A DNA stretch of 64,000 nt from Euborellia annulipes (Eukaryota > Arthropoda > Insecta > Dermaptera > Anisolabididae): positions 53,076 through 117,075 of the forward strand of contig JAKCPI010007834.1 in assembly GCA_023213315.1 (NCBI GenBank), in the 5' to 3' direction. Of this stretch, positions 21,101 through 33,800 are shown piece after piece. The position numbers and the translations under genes were made by a program. Position 1 is the stretch's first letter. The number at the start of each line of letters is the position of its first letter. Under the pieces are notes generated by a model. It worked only from the letters and a program-made list of their open reading frames with translations, did not search any database and was not told where the DNA came from.

Positions 21101-24100
21101 ATAAATAGTCAGATTCCTTGTGCAAGCACTCACTCCAATTCGATTTAAGTGCAAAGAAAAAATCCTAATAAACAAAACATATAGATATCATTCCTTCGAT
21201 TATAAGATACAGTATGAAGGTCTCTAAAGAACTATATTTAAGAGTGACTAGATGAACGCGCCTAACTAAAATAATTTAATGAATTTAATTTAATTTTGTG
21301 CAGAATACAATGAACTAATTAAAATGTTTTTGGATTTTTTCGCTACAAAATTGAGAAAAACTTGATAAAATGGGGGAATATATCTATACTATGCATTGGC
21401 CTCAGTAGCCGAAATAAATAAAAATTATATACATACTAGACGCAAAGCCCCGCCTTCGGCGGGGCTTTCCGTCTAGCCAGGGGGCTGCGCCCCCTGGGCC
21501 CCCTTGCTCGCCTACTTATATACATACCGGTACATACATTTTCCATTTTCATTTTTATATATAGAGATTATTTTAACGGTTAATTATTCATGAACTTAAG
21601 ATTTTTTGTGAATCATATCCTTTCCGGGACTCTCCCGATACACAGACAAAAAATTTACGCCGATATTTTAGAATTCAAAATGTAAATAAATAAAAAAAAA
21701 TCGTAAACATGGGTAAATATTTATATTTTGTTACCATGGCAACCCTTTCTCCTAATTTTTATTTTTTTCTTATTTTAACGGTTAATTACTCATTAATTTA
21801 TTGTTATTTGTGAAACAAAACCTGTCCGGGACTCTCACAAACATACACAGAAAATTTCATCATAATTGGTTCAGTCGTTTAGGAGGAGTTCAGTCACATA
21901 CACACGTACAGAAGAATTATATATATAAAGAAGAGAAAGAAGAAGATAAAAAGATAACTTAACAGAAGGACATGCTGTAGATTGTTACCTTTAATAGGAA
22001 AGCTCTTTTTCATCTCATTGGTATTACTAGTAATTTCACTTGAAGTGGTAGCCACATTAATTTCGATAGGTTTATAATCTCCTGGGGAAGCGTGCATTGC
22101 TTCATTAATTGCTTTCTGTGACTCGTTAGACGGCTCTACCATTTTTTCTATAAGATCAGCAACTCGGTCACGCAACGTCTCAGGTTTTGTTGCGCTTCCA
22201 AAACCAGGAAACGCAGGATTTGAACTTGTGTTTTTAGATGCAGTTCCAAGACCTCCCAGTTGAAGTTTGCTTTTAGGAGTAATTTGACATGATTCATCGG
22301 ACTCCATTAATTCCGCATCAAAAAGAATTTCAAGGGCTTGTTGTGCCAGATTTTGAACCTAAAAAAAGAACTAAAAAAATAAATTTATACATAGTGTATT
22401 TTAAAAATCGAAAAATTAAAAAAATATTTGAAGACAGCATCTATTGTTTAATCAAACTTTATTTTACAAAACATTTCACTATTATGCCATTATCAGTTGT
22501 TTAAGGGGGTTCAGGAGCGACGTCTAAATGTACATATGAATATATTATAATGAAATCGTCTCGAAGTGTACATGAAAGAAAAATTTCTCAATATAATAGA
22601 TATTAAGAAATTTTTCTCTCATGTACACTTCGAGACGATTTCATTATAATATATTCATATGTACATGTACTGTATCATTAATGACCACCTTTATGCAACA
22701 TTTTGATTCGAACTGATGATGAGATATTGAATTTGTCTCGAAACGTCTACGGGATCGACAAGCATATAAAGGCTTTTCATTTGGCTGAACGTGCCTTTGC
22801 TCTTATCAACTATATTCACAGCCAACAAACTTCTTTTCATTTAAACAAATAAACTACCAGTAAAGTAAAAAAATTATTGAGGCTTTTATTATTGCATAAT
22901 TTAATGAGGCCTCTAATGTTAAAAAGGTCCCCCACCTCTGGTATAGAATGCCCGTTCGAAAAGCCAGTGAATAAAGTGTTCTAAACAAGGCTCGATCTTT
23001 CTATAAAATATCTCGTCCAGAGGGTGGTGGTCAATCTTACGATGATAATAGTATTTGTAAAAAATCTGGTGTGACTGGCGCACAGCACACAACTTTCTCT
23101 TACCCTTCGGTAAGAGAAAGTTGTGCACCGTGCTGGTCACACCAGATTTTTTGTGTCGAGATATATTTAGTTTCCGATAGCACCTTAGTTTCAAACTTGC
23201 ATTTTAAATGTTGACTGCTTGAAATAAACTATGGTTATTTTACAAAATTTTAATCTCATATTTGGACATTTTATACACAATATAGAATCGTAAATAAATA
23301 CAAAATTTCATAAGAATTGGAAAAAAAAATTTTAAATGCGTAAAAAGTTCCAAAGGGGACCCCCTTTTGAATCGAAATTAACATACAAATCCCTATAGGA
23401 AATTAACATTAGGCCTATGAGAGAAGGCGGAGAGACAGGCGATAATGTTTGCAAGTGAGAGAGAGAGAGAGTGATGTGATTTCTCGGAACAATTAAAGAC
23501 ACAAATAAAATAAAAATCTGGTGTGACTGGCGCACAGCACACAACTTTCTCTTACCTTCGGTAATCGAAAGTTGTGTTCTGTGCTGTCACACCAGATTTT
23601 TCGTGTCGACACGCATTTAGTTCCCGGCAGTAGGGAATATTTGAATTCAGATGTAAAATTTATAAGTATGGGAAAATATTTATATTTTGTTACCATGGCA
23701 ACCATTTCTCCTATCTTTCCTATGAAGCACAAGAGTAAAGTGTGCTTCAAACAATTTTGAGGGCAAAACGAGAATATACATTTGAAAGAGCATCTAAAAA
23801 ATAATTGTTTTTTGAATTTTAATCAAAATCGTTAGAGCGAATTTTGAGAAAATCGAAAAAAAACTGAAAAAGTACATCAGTAAAGTACTAGTACTCTTTG
23901 GCCGATTTTGATTAAAAGCTTATTTTTCCGGTCCCGGGAGGTGTTTAACTTAAATATAAAATTTCAACCTCGTAGCTCAATTCCTTCATGCTTAAAATTG
24001 AACACACACACACAGACACACAGACAGACACACAGACAGACAGACCATGTCGCGAAAACCACTTTTTGGATTCAGGGGACCTCAAAACGTGAAGATCCAT

Positions 24101-26115
24101 CAAAATCTCGACATCGAATTTTTGACATGAATCCAATACTTTCTCTCTATATATATATTACATATATACATAGGTAAGAGAAAGTAAAAATAAATGGGAA
24201 TTTAAATAATAATTGATTTTTAATCTAATAAAAAGAAAAAGATTTAAATTCCGTTACCATGGCAACCATTTCTATCTTTCCTATGAAGAACAAGAGTAAA
24301 GTGGTCTTCAGAAGATTTCAACGGCAAAATGAGAATATACATTTTAAAGAGCATCTAAAAAATAGTTGATTTATGAATTAAAAAAAAAATCCTTGGAGGG
24401 AATTTTGAGAAAATCGAAAAAAACTGAAAAAGTACATCAGTAAAGTACTAGTACTTTTTGGCCGATTTTGTTCAAAAGCTTATTTTGAGATTCTTCAAAG
24501 GTACCTAAGTTAAATATAAAATTTCAATCCGGTAGCTCAATTCCTTCATGCTAAAAAAATCGTTACACACACACAGACACACAGACACACACACACACAC
24601 ACACACAGACCAATTTGCGGGACCCACTTTTTTGGACTCAGGGGACCTCAAAACATGTATATCCATCAAAATCTCGACATCGAATTTTTGACATGATCGC
24701 AATACTTTCTCTCTCTATATATTTCTATATAGGGTACGAGAAAGTAAAATGTGTTAGGAGGCTGACTACTGCTACCGGTCGAGGGCATTATATTATTCTA
24801 CTGTTAAAGCTTAGTCCATTGTATGCGTTTTGTAAATATTTAATATCTTGTAGAATAAGCTTTTCACAGTTCAGGCCCAAAAGATTTGTTTCCACAAATG
24901 AAAAATGACTTACTTCTTTTGTCACCGCAGATCCTGTTAATGGATCTGGTTCTTGATAGAACATTGAAGCCATTTTGAGCGATGAATCATAACGACGTAA
25001 ACCATGGCGAAATTTGGGCTCAGCATTTTTAATTAAGTGCAAAATTAATTTTAAAACCTGTGAAATTTTAATATACAGTATATATTAAAGTTGTTAACAA
25101 AATAAATTAAATATTTAATACCTTTATTTTCACAACTGATGAAGGTTTATTAAGTCTTTTTACTAAGTATTCAATCAGTTGGTGACATTGGGGGTGAGGA
25201 AGTTTGCTTATTGCTAAAAAAAAAAAAAAAGAAATAAAACTTGATTTTTAATAAAATTATTTTTTGTCTTTTAAACTTTAACTCCTGTAATTAAAATGAA
25301 TATCCCAATCCACACCTCTTGGTTGACATTGTCCTTATCTTTAAACTCTCAATTATAACATACGTATATGATCTAAAAATAATAACGCCGTCTTTTCTTA
25401 TTTTGCTGAACCATTTGATTATTTTTCGTAAAAGTAATTTGCTGATAAACTTAATTAAGAAAGCTAACAATAAATAAAACATTTAGATTTTGATAGGGCA
25501 GGTTCTGCCAAATAAAAAGCCTTTATATGCTTCTCGACTCCGGAGACGTTTCGAGATATTTTTAATGTCTCATCATCAATCCGTCTACAAAATGGATTTT
25601 ATACTTTTTACTATATATCGAAAACTAACCATTTACGAATATATGTTATCTACATTTTGTAGACGGACTGATGATGAGACATTAAAAATATCTCGAAACG
25701 TCTCCGGAGTCGAGAAGCATATAAAGGCTTTTTATTTGGCTGAACCTGCCCTATCAAAATCTAATACTTTCACAGCCACCAAATCTCATTTAAATAACAC
25801 ATTTGTTGAGTGAAACTTATCGCTGGCTCTATGCTAATATATATATATATATATACACCGTAGGTATATATGACGTTTTTCAATTTTAAATTTCTTGGCT
25901 GTGTGATGCGACCGAAATATCACTAGAAATTTTGTATATTTCGAAATAAAAGGTGCGAAAGAAAATCAGGATTTATCTTTTATTTTCAATTTATTAAAAA
26001 TTATTTTCACCAAAAGAATTTTTGAAATTAAAAATATATATATATATATATACTAAAGTTGCGTGGAAAGGAGTCAGCCACGCAACTTTAGTTAATACTC
26101 ACAGCCAGTTTAAAA

Positions 26116-26150
<35 letters not shown>

Positions 26151-26627
26151 ATTCCCTGGATACTTTTATAAAAATCTTTAATGTCCAGAAATAATCAAAT
26201 TTATACAAAAAAATTTCTAATTCCTCTGTATAGGGGTTGTTTATATACTTTTGAATCCACAACTCAAACTTTTTGGATACCAATCAATTGAAATAAATCT
26301 CAAGAGAAAAAGTTTAGACGATACAATGAACAAGAGTATTTTGAGGATTTTTCTGAAAATTACTCCCTGGAGAATATTAGAAACTTGGGAAATATATATT
26401 TTTCTTAAATACCTTCAACTTCCTCATATAAATAACCGGGAGTAGGATCATTAGTATCACTCGTGGCTCTTGACAATAAACTTAACTAAAATAATAAAAC
26501 TTAATTAAATTTAAATGAAAAATCAAATATAAATATAAATAAAAATATAAATTACATGATTTGTAAAAGCAACTTTATCAACAACATCTGTCAAGATTTC
26601 AGTTGCTTTACTTTTCATTTCCTCCAT
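18192..26627 (-). CDS. TEPSIN: Tepsin (AP-4 complex accessory subunit; ENTH-domain protein)
   Basis: Eight exons on the minus strand: 26627-26556, 26485-26413, 25213-25122, 25057-24914, 22358-21989, 20337-20244, 20080-19979 and 18498-18192. They join in phase to 417 residues. Residues about 25-135 match the tepsin ENTH domain: TPGYLYEEVEAISKLPHPQC, VKIKVLKLILHLIKNAEPKF and EPDPLTGSAVTKEVQNLAQQ correspond to the family pattern GYLFEEIAKIS..VLKILL..PDPLHG. A Ser/Thr/Gly-rich linker follows, then GKAGGGWDSDPEE (vertebrate tepsins have QAGGGWDELDS). A helical C-terminal region (TVQTIREINEILTTPTASWI onward) fits the VHS-like second domain. Tepsin is recruited by AP-4 to trans-Golgi vesicles. The AP-4-binding LFxG-type motif of vertebrate tepsin is not obvious here. 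The name rests on pattern recall; exon structure is secure. The last intron (18499-19978) contains a LINE RNase H remnant. Confidence 0.88.
18830..19657 (+). mobile_element. LINE remnant: RNase H and C-terminal cysteine domain, in tepsin's last intron
   Basis: The frame encodes AAEVYAIERCAQL, then AILSDSQAAIKAL and HWVPGHTGVEE, the E and D motifs of a retroelement RNase H. A frameshift near 19150 moves to the second frame with RNEEADKLAKRG (final catalytic Asp region). Then come GHCRLRGHLKKLGL and FCESAEETPAHLLKDC, a zinc-binding C/H/C pattern of R1/I/LOA-type elements. It is 5'-truncated and frameshifted, so inactive. It lies on the opposite strand to tepsin. Confidence 0.85.
20835..20944. 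mobile_element. Small MITE-like inverted repeat, 110 bp
   Basis: GATTATTGGGACAGA and TCTGTCCCAATAATC are perfect inverted ends in tepsin intron 5 (between exons 5 and 6). No target duplication is evident. Confidence 0.55.
21430..21920. repeat. GC-rich hairpin block plus LINE/SINE-type 3' tail
   Basis: GCCCCGCCTTCGGCGGGGC is a strong hairpin. Downstream, TTTCCGGGACTCTCCCG and AAATTTCATCATAATTGG, followed by TTCAGTCGTTTAGGAGGAG, resemble the 3' tails common in arthropod RTE-like retroposons, ending in ATATAT. Confidence 0.5.
22513..22672. repeat. Near-perfect palindrome, arms about 70 bp
   Basis: GTACATATGAATATATTATA..GAAGTGTACATGA faces TCATGTACACTTC..TATAATATATTCATATGTAC in tepsin intron 4 (between exons 4 and 5). 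It directly precedes the ribozyme-like unit at 22709. Confidence 0.85.
22709..22751 (+). ncRNA. Hammerhead-ribozyme-like motif (single copy)
   Basis: CTGATGA, stem II GAGA/TCTC, GAAAC, GTC. The downstream 90 bases (CATATAAAGGCTTTTCATTT, GGCTGAACGTGCC) match the arms of the palindrome at 25485-25770, so this is a half element. Confidence 0.55.
23040..24190. repeat. Foldback family 1, copies D and E
   Basis: Two central hairpins (CTGGTGTGACTGGCGCACAG facing a CACACCAG arm) lie at 23053-23155 and 23515-23602. The second continues into a full right arm with TTACCATGGCAACC, AGTACTAGTACTCTTTGG, CA repeats and GACCTCAAAACGTGAAG, ending GGTAAGAGAAAGTAAAA. Confidence 0.85.
24240..24750. repeat. Foldback family 1, copy F (one arm)
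   Basis: Same order of segments as copy E, from TTACCATGGCAACC to TACGAGAAAGTAAAA, with an expanded CA microsatellite at 24565-24608. Confidence 0.8.
25485..25770. repeat. Palindromic element with a hammerhead-like motif in each arm
   Basis: Arms of about 120 bp (TTTTGATAGGGCAGGTTC facing GAACCTGCCCTATCAAAA). The right-arm motif at 25664-25706 (+) has CTGATGA, stem GAGA/TCTC, GAAAC and GTC, with stem I GGA/TCC next to the core. The left-arm motif is on the minus strand and has one core change (TTGATGA). No ORF with a recognisable domain. Confidence 0.8.
25664..25706 (+). ncRNA. Candidate hammerhead ribozyme
   Basis: Conserved core CTGATGA and GAAA joined by a GAGA/TCTC stem II, then C-GTC as the expected cleavage triplet. 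Stem I is short (CGGA with TCCG). Stem III would be only A-C/G-T, as in Penelope-like-element hammerheads that act as dimers. Confidence 0.6.
26062..26100. repeat. Short perfect hairpin
   Basis: ACTAAAGTTGCGTGG facing CCACGCAACTTTAGT with an 8-9 base loop, flanked by AT microsatellites, in a tepsin intron. Confidence 0.8.
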
Positions 26628-27867
26628 GTTTATTGCTTATGGTTGAAAAGTTTTAAAAAATTTTATTTTTTAAGTCAAATTAGAATAGCTTTTAATCACT
26701 TTCTTAATTAGAGAATTTAATTTAAAATAGTTTGTCATTTGTATATCACTTGTTATTTTGAAAAGTCATAGAAGTATTTCAAAGAGATGAGAAATCATAT
26801 TAATAAGAAATAGAGTCATAGTCATAGAGGTATATAATCAGCATAAAAAAAAATCATTAGAAATTTGATTTTTTTTTTTAATTCTCATAAAATTTGTTGA
26901 AAAAATTCTCTCCTAAAGAAGTTAACACTTCAAAAAAATCACCATTAGTGGCGAAGTTGAATTTTCGTCCTCTGGGCAGTGGGGGTCCAGAGGAGTTTCT
27001 CGGGGGGGGGGAGTAATCTGGTGTGTCTGGTCGCACAGCACACAATTTTTTCTTATAATCGGTAATTTAAAGGTGCATTCTGTAGCTATAAATTTTTAAG
27101 TATTAGTTTTTAAAATTTTATATTAAAAATACAATTTTTTCCCAAAAAAAAATATTTTTCTCAAATCTCGGGGGGGGGGGTAATTATTAGGGGGTTGTAT
27201 CCACCCTTGTCTCTGGGTTCTCTTTCAGTTTTCCAGTTCCTCATAGAGGTAAAAGTCTCGCCTCTTGTCCCAGAGTTTCGTGCAAAGAGTAGATGATCTG
27301 TGGTGGTTTCCTTTCCGTCTTAAGCTAGAAAATTTTATTGGCGACCAATCGTTTGAAATAAACAAGGAATGGAGCCTGGTAAATTTCGAAAACTATCTTA
27401 AATTTTTTTTCAATAGTGTACTTTTGTTGGAACCACATTGTTGCATTTAAAATCTTACTTATTTTGCCACCCTCTTTTCTACCTATCTCACGGAATAGAT
27501 TTTTTTATACATTTTTTGAAGATAGGCTAATTTAAAAAAAGTTTACATTTGAAAATTTTCCAATTCTAAAAAAAAAAAATAAATGTATATATATATATAA
27601 CTGGTTTAGAACTCCTAAAAATAGCTAAGCCCACTGCTGCCATCTCCTGGCAAATTTCTCATTTACGATCTAGGCCAGTGACCAGTGACTTTAGAAAGGG
27701 AGATATATTTATTTTTTTAATCAAAATGTATCTTTCTTATTTACATCTCAAGTTTGTTTCCAATTTTCATTAAGACATTCTTCTCCTTTTCTTTATAAAA
27801 TTGCGTTATTCTTGTCTCATCCATATATATAATTTTATTATGAGCAAGAAAATCAAGAGATTGTGTT
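26628..27867. promoter_or_regulatory. Divergent intergenic region between tepsin and Rab40
   Basis: Likely holds both promoters. Also includes a foldback-1 fragment (CTGGTGTGTCTGG.. near 27018), two poly-G runs (27001-27011, 27170-27180) and a GGCGACCAATCG..GAAATAAAC segment typical of the SINE hairpin domain. No specific element can be assigned. Confidence 0.45.
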
Positions 27868-30800
27868 ATGGCTTTGGAGCCAACCAGAACCTTACAACAA
27901 AAACAATACGATTATTTATTTAAATTCCTTTTAGTTGGTGATAGCGATGTTGGAAAACAAGAGATATTAAGTGGATTGGAGGATGGATCAGCGGAATCAC
28001 CCTTTTGCAGTGGAAGTGGTAAGAGGAACCCCATCACACTATAACCTTGACAAAACAATTAAGATGATTCTAGATTTGTATTTATTTTTTCAATTTTAAA
28101 TACTCAAATAAATTATAAATTAAAAAAATAAATGAAATAAGAAAAATCACATTGATTTCTAATAAAAGTAAATATACCTAAATAAACATAACAATATCCT
28201 TATTAAGATATTCAAGAATAGACATGACAAATCCCAGATGACAGATGTTAATTTTTTGATACTATATATTAAAATAAAATAGACTAGTATAAGAGAAGAA
28301 AAGTTTTCTATTTAGCTGTTGCATATCTGAACTTTTATATTATTTATTATCCGTCCTTTATTTTGTAAATATTTTGGTTATTAGGCAATATGTTACAAAT
28401 TTGGAGGAGAGATAGTTTTTTAGAAATATGAAATATAAATTCATTTGATGAAAGATTTTAGTTCTAAAAAGATTGATAGTTCTTAAAAGAAATCCTTTTC
28501 TTTATTTATTTTTTTTTTCTAATGGAGGCATAAGGTCCGAAGATCTATATTGACCAGTGGTCTCATGCAGCCAGGAAGAATATAGTTTAAAAAAAAGGAG
28601 AAGCATAAAAGGGGAACTCAACTGCGGGAACTGAGAAGATGCCTGTTGAGATTAGACTTGAAAGTCTGACGATTGTAGGTTTTGTGGAAGATAGACGCAG
28701 AGAGTTTGCTCCAATCACGGGAAGTCATGGGGACAAAGGAAGATTGGAATTGACTAGTTCTGTTAATCGTAACCGGAACAGCATAGGGATGCTGGGACGA
28801 TGCCTCTCTTGTGTTCCGTGTATATGTTGCATTGGGTGGAATAATTGATTTCAATTTGGCAGAGCATTGACCATGATAATACCTATAGAAAAGAGAGAGT
28901 GCAAACACGCTTCTTTGATCTAGTGAATGTAGAGATGTGGTAAGGGTAAAATCATCGATTAGTCTAATTTCAAGCCTCTGTATGGCGTCCAAGGAGGAGA
29001 GAGAGTCTTTCGAAGCCTCTCGCCAAAGAAGGAAACCATATTCAAGACATGGTCGAATTTGGGCTTTATAGAGGGTTAGGATTTGATGGGAGGAAAAGTA
29101 TAAAATTGAATAGAAAACTTAATTTCCTTGCGGTAGATTTAACCACAGAAAAGATGTGGTTGCTCCAGGAGAGATCAGATGAAATTGTCACTCCCAGAAC
29201 AGAAAACAGATCTTTGAACTCGAGACTATTATTGCTGTAAATAAGGAGAGAACAATTCCTATTTTTTTGTCTAGAAATTAGCCAACATTGGGTTTTTTGG
29301 GAATTGAATTTTACTTGATTGAGGTTTCCACACTCCTCCAAGAGAGCAACCAAGATCATCATTAATCGACGACACTGCCCCCAAACGACTCGTGGATGAG
29401 TTCTGACTGAGTGAAGTCTTCAAGTACATAAAGAATAAAATGGGGGAGAGAACAGAACCCTGGGATATTATTTCCACTTTTGGTAATTCGGAGTTCTCAT
29501 AAAAAATTGTATGCTAGAACAATACAAGGCTTTCTTTTCTTCTTTGAAATTTTATTGTTTTTATTTTTATATTTTTCTATTTTTTATTTATTTTATAAGC
29601 CTTCTCACCAATCACAAAATCTTGTGGTGAACAGATTTTATTTTTAAATTATTTTTATTTTCAGCTTACAAGACAACAACAATTCTCTTAGATGGAAAGC
29701 GTGTTAAACTGCAACTATGGGATACATCAGGCCAGGGACGTTTCTGCACCATTATACGTTCCTACTCAAGAGGAGCTCAGGGCATCCTTCTTGTTTATGA
29801 TATTACAAATAAATGGTCCTTTGACGGCATCGATCGATGGCTGAAAGAAGTCGAGGAGGTAATTTCTCTTTTCTTCCAAGCGTCTTGGTTTTATTAACTT
29901 TTCTTTAAACGCTTTTAAATGAACTCTATATGCTGCTTGCTTCTTTTATAAAAACTTTCATCATCCCCTCATGTATAATGGTATATAGCAGTACTTCCGA
30001 ATTCTTCTCGACTTGTTAAGTTTGATATTTAGTATATTTTATTGGGGTCGATAACAAGTGAGCTCTCAGCAGCATAAAAGTAAATTCTGCTTTACTTAAT
30101 CACGATCCGTAAAATTCTCGATTTGTTCACAGTTTTTATGACAGAAAAGTAAAAAATCTGGTGTGACTGTGCACAGCACACAACTTTCTCTTACCTTCGG
30201 TAATCAAAAGTTGTGTACTGTGCTTGTCACACCAGATTTTTTGTGTCGACATGTATTTAGTTCCCGGCAGTAGGGAATATTTGAATTCAGATGTAAAATT
30301 TATAAGTATGGGAAAATATTTATATTTTGTTACCATGGCAACCATTTCTCCTATCTTTTCTATGGAGTGCAAGAGTAGAGTGGTCTTCAAACAATTTTGA
30401 GGGCAAAACGAGAATGTACATTTGAAAGAGCATCTAAAAAATAATTGATTTTTGAATTTTAATCAAAATCGTTAGAGCGAATTTTGAGAAAATCGAAAAA
30501 AACTGAAAAAGTACATCAGTAAAGTACTAGTACTCTTTGGCCGATTTTGATTAAAAGCTTATTTTTCCGGTCCCGGGGGTGTTTAACTTATATATAAAAT
30601 TTCAGCCTCATAGCTCAATTCCTTCATGCTTAAAAGTGAACACAGACACACACACCCACCCACCCACCCACACACCCACCCACCCACAGACAGACCATGT
30701 CGCGAAAACCACTTTTTTGGATTCAGGGGACCTCAAAACGTGAAGATCCATCAAAATCTCGACATCGAATTTTTGACATGAAACCAATACTTTCTCTCTA

Positions 30801-33800
30801 TATATATATTACATATATACATAGGTAAGAGAAAGTAAAAATATGTATGATTTTCTATAATTAAATATTTTCGAGATTTATATATTTGAATCAGATATTA
30901 ATATTCAAAACATCTCGATTCTTTTCGGACTTTAAGTCATAGAGATATATATCTATCAAATCCTCAATGTGAGTGTTATCGTACAAGTTGTTGAACCATG
31001 CTTGTACGAAAATACGGCGCTCAACTACAAAAAAACAGCTGTGAGTGTTATTTATTGGCGAAGTCAAACATCCATTGCCCCCCGGGAATCGAACCCAGGA
31101 TCTCCAGCCTCTCCTGGGCATCGGCGTGCTGTCCATTGCACTAGGCCACCGGACCCTCGACCTCTACCAATAGAACTCAATCCCCCTTATATGCATTTTC
31201 GAGATTTATATATTTGAATCAGATATTAATATTCAAAACATCTCGATTCTTTTCGGACTTAAACTAAGTCATAGAGATATACAGTACATATATCTCGAGA
31301 TGTTTTGAATACTAATATCTGATTCAAATATATAAATCTCAAAAATGCATATAAGGGGAGTGAGTTTTAGTGGTGCAGGTCAAGGGTCCTGGGGCCTGGT
31401 GCAGGCCGATGCCCCGGAAACGCTGGTGGTCATGGCTTGGCTTCGATTCCGGGGGGCCATAGGATGTTTGGCCTCGCCAATAAATAACACTCATAGCTCT
31501 GTTAGAGTTTCTATAAGTATAAGAATTTTACAAAAGATCTATATATTCCCTTATAAATATGGATGCAATTTAAATGGCCTCAGAAACCGAAAAAAAAAAT
31601 TTTAAAGAAAAAATTAGTACAGGAAAAAATTAAAGTTAAAGAAAAACAGGAAAAAAATTTGATGCTTTTCTTAAAACCATATATAATTTTGAATTGCTTG
31701 AATACTTTTGAAAAGTTTTTTGTCCTTTTAATGTGCATTTTCCATGGACAAGTGAATGCTTTTGTCTTCCTTGAATGAATTGAGAAACTATTTATTTGAT
31801 TGACTTAAAAAAAACATTAATAGAATGAAGCAGAGCCACATGTTGTTATGAAAGAAAAGTCAAAAATATATATAAATAATTAACTGAAAATTTCAAACAA
31901 AAAAAAAAAAAATGTAACCACATTATATAATTAAACATTTTATTGTTATAATCGCTTTTTTTAAGTTAATCCTTTTCAAATTAAAGATCTCATAGTTATT
32001 TGGCTGGACCCGCCTCTTGCGGAGCCTTCCTTACCTTTCCTTTCCTTTGGAAGGTTCCCTTTGAATTTGATTCAATTAAGAAAATTTGCGAGATGAAATT
32101 GTGGCCAAAGTGCGGCCCCTAGACTCGAACCAGGATTTGTTGAGTTCGCGGCGTACGGACTTTTATATTACAATTCTATTTATTATTCTAAATATTTGGA
32201 CCAGCGACTTAGGATAAGGGTAGTTCATCAGTTGCAAAAACGGAAGGCCAGGAGACTCGATTTACCCAATTAAACACAAACTCATCTCGCAAATTTCCTT
32301 ATCTTAATCGATATATTGACTGTTTAAGATGGCAAATTTGCAAATTTAGTTAGTTGATTTAATTATTAGAACCAAAAGGGCATAATTTATAGATTTGACA
32401 TTTCCTAAGGTAGAAATATTAATATTATTAGGAGAATTTTTAATTTATGGACCTCATTTTTGTATAATTATTTATTTAAAATATAAATACTGTACAACGT
32501 TTCGACTGCTTATTCTGCAGCCGTTATCAAGTACTGTGCACTTGCTCCGAATCAAATGAAGCTAACCGTTATAAATTAGAACCCCGAGACGGACGGGCAC
32601 CTTAACTCAAGATTTACAAAGTGAGGAAGATTTGGAAAATTTAGTAATCGATAATAATAATATTGAAAAAATTGACTTTTTCGAGATCTTTATTTACTTT
32701 GCAAACAAGTACGCGATCGGCAAAACTGCTGTTAGGCAGTTCATGAACTGCCTAAAAAATTTAGACATTTCATGTAATTCTCGAGCATTACACGATCTGT
32801 CTAAGGCCCAATTGCATTTCATGAACTGTCTAAATTTTTAGCCAGATCATGTAACTGTTTGACCATTACACGATCTGGCTGCAGTTCATGAAATGTCTAG
32901 ACAGTTCATGAACTGTCTAATTTCACGATCTGTCTACGACATATATATATATAAAGGCACGTAACGGTGATGGTTAGTTTCACTCGAGTCGGAGAAAACG
33001 CACAGTACTTGATAACCGCTGCAGAATAAAGTTGAAACGTTGTACAGTATTTATATTTTTAATAAGTTAAATAATTATTACAAAAATGTGGTCTATAATT
33101 AAAAATTCCCCTAATAATAATAATTCAAACCTCAAAAGCTTTAATAAATAGAATTATTAACTTGAACAACCTTGAATAATCTTAGAAAATAAAAGAAATT
33201 GCCGTTTGAAAATAATTTTCCTGTAATCTTTTGAAGGTTTCCTTTGAATTTATTAAATTTCGTTTAATAATTACTTTTTGTTGTGGAGATTTCTAGTGGG
33301 GTGACGAACAGAAGACACTACGAAATATATATATATAGATTTCATTCAGATTAGTTCTCATTTTAATTAATTTCTTCTTTTTTTTAATAGCATGCCCCCG
33401 GAGTGCCTAAAGTGCTTGTTGGCAATCGGCTTCATTTAGCTTTCAAGAGACAAGTAGGAGTACGAGAGGCCGAGAGCTACGCAGCCAAAAATCGGATGGC
33501 TTTTTTTGAAGTTAGTCCATTGTGTGATTATAATATCCATGAATCTTTTTCTGAGCTTTCAAGAATGGCTTTGCATAGAAATGGGATGGAGAGACTATGG
33601 CGTTCAAACAAAGGTAAAAAATTCTCTTCTTTTTTTAAATTTTTTTTTCTTCTATTTAATATAAATTATATGATTCATTCTTCTTATCTATTATTTATTT
33701 TCTATGAAGAATACCACCGAGTAAGAAATAATACAGGAAATAAATTCCATTGAATTGTTTGTATTCTATTTTTTAAAAATCCATGTATTGATTATTATTT

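Noticed and set aside
23572..24177. Several overlapping open frames of 60-90 codons on both strands
   Set aside because: All lie in foldback family 1 and recur with every copy of the repeat; their peptides include simple Thr-Gln-Thr-His microsatellite translations.
24565..24608. Short regularly spaced CA repeats considered as a CRISPR-like array
   Set aside because: Simple microsatellite within a transposable repeat of a eukaryote; no spacers.
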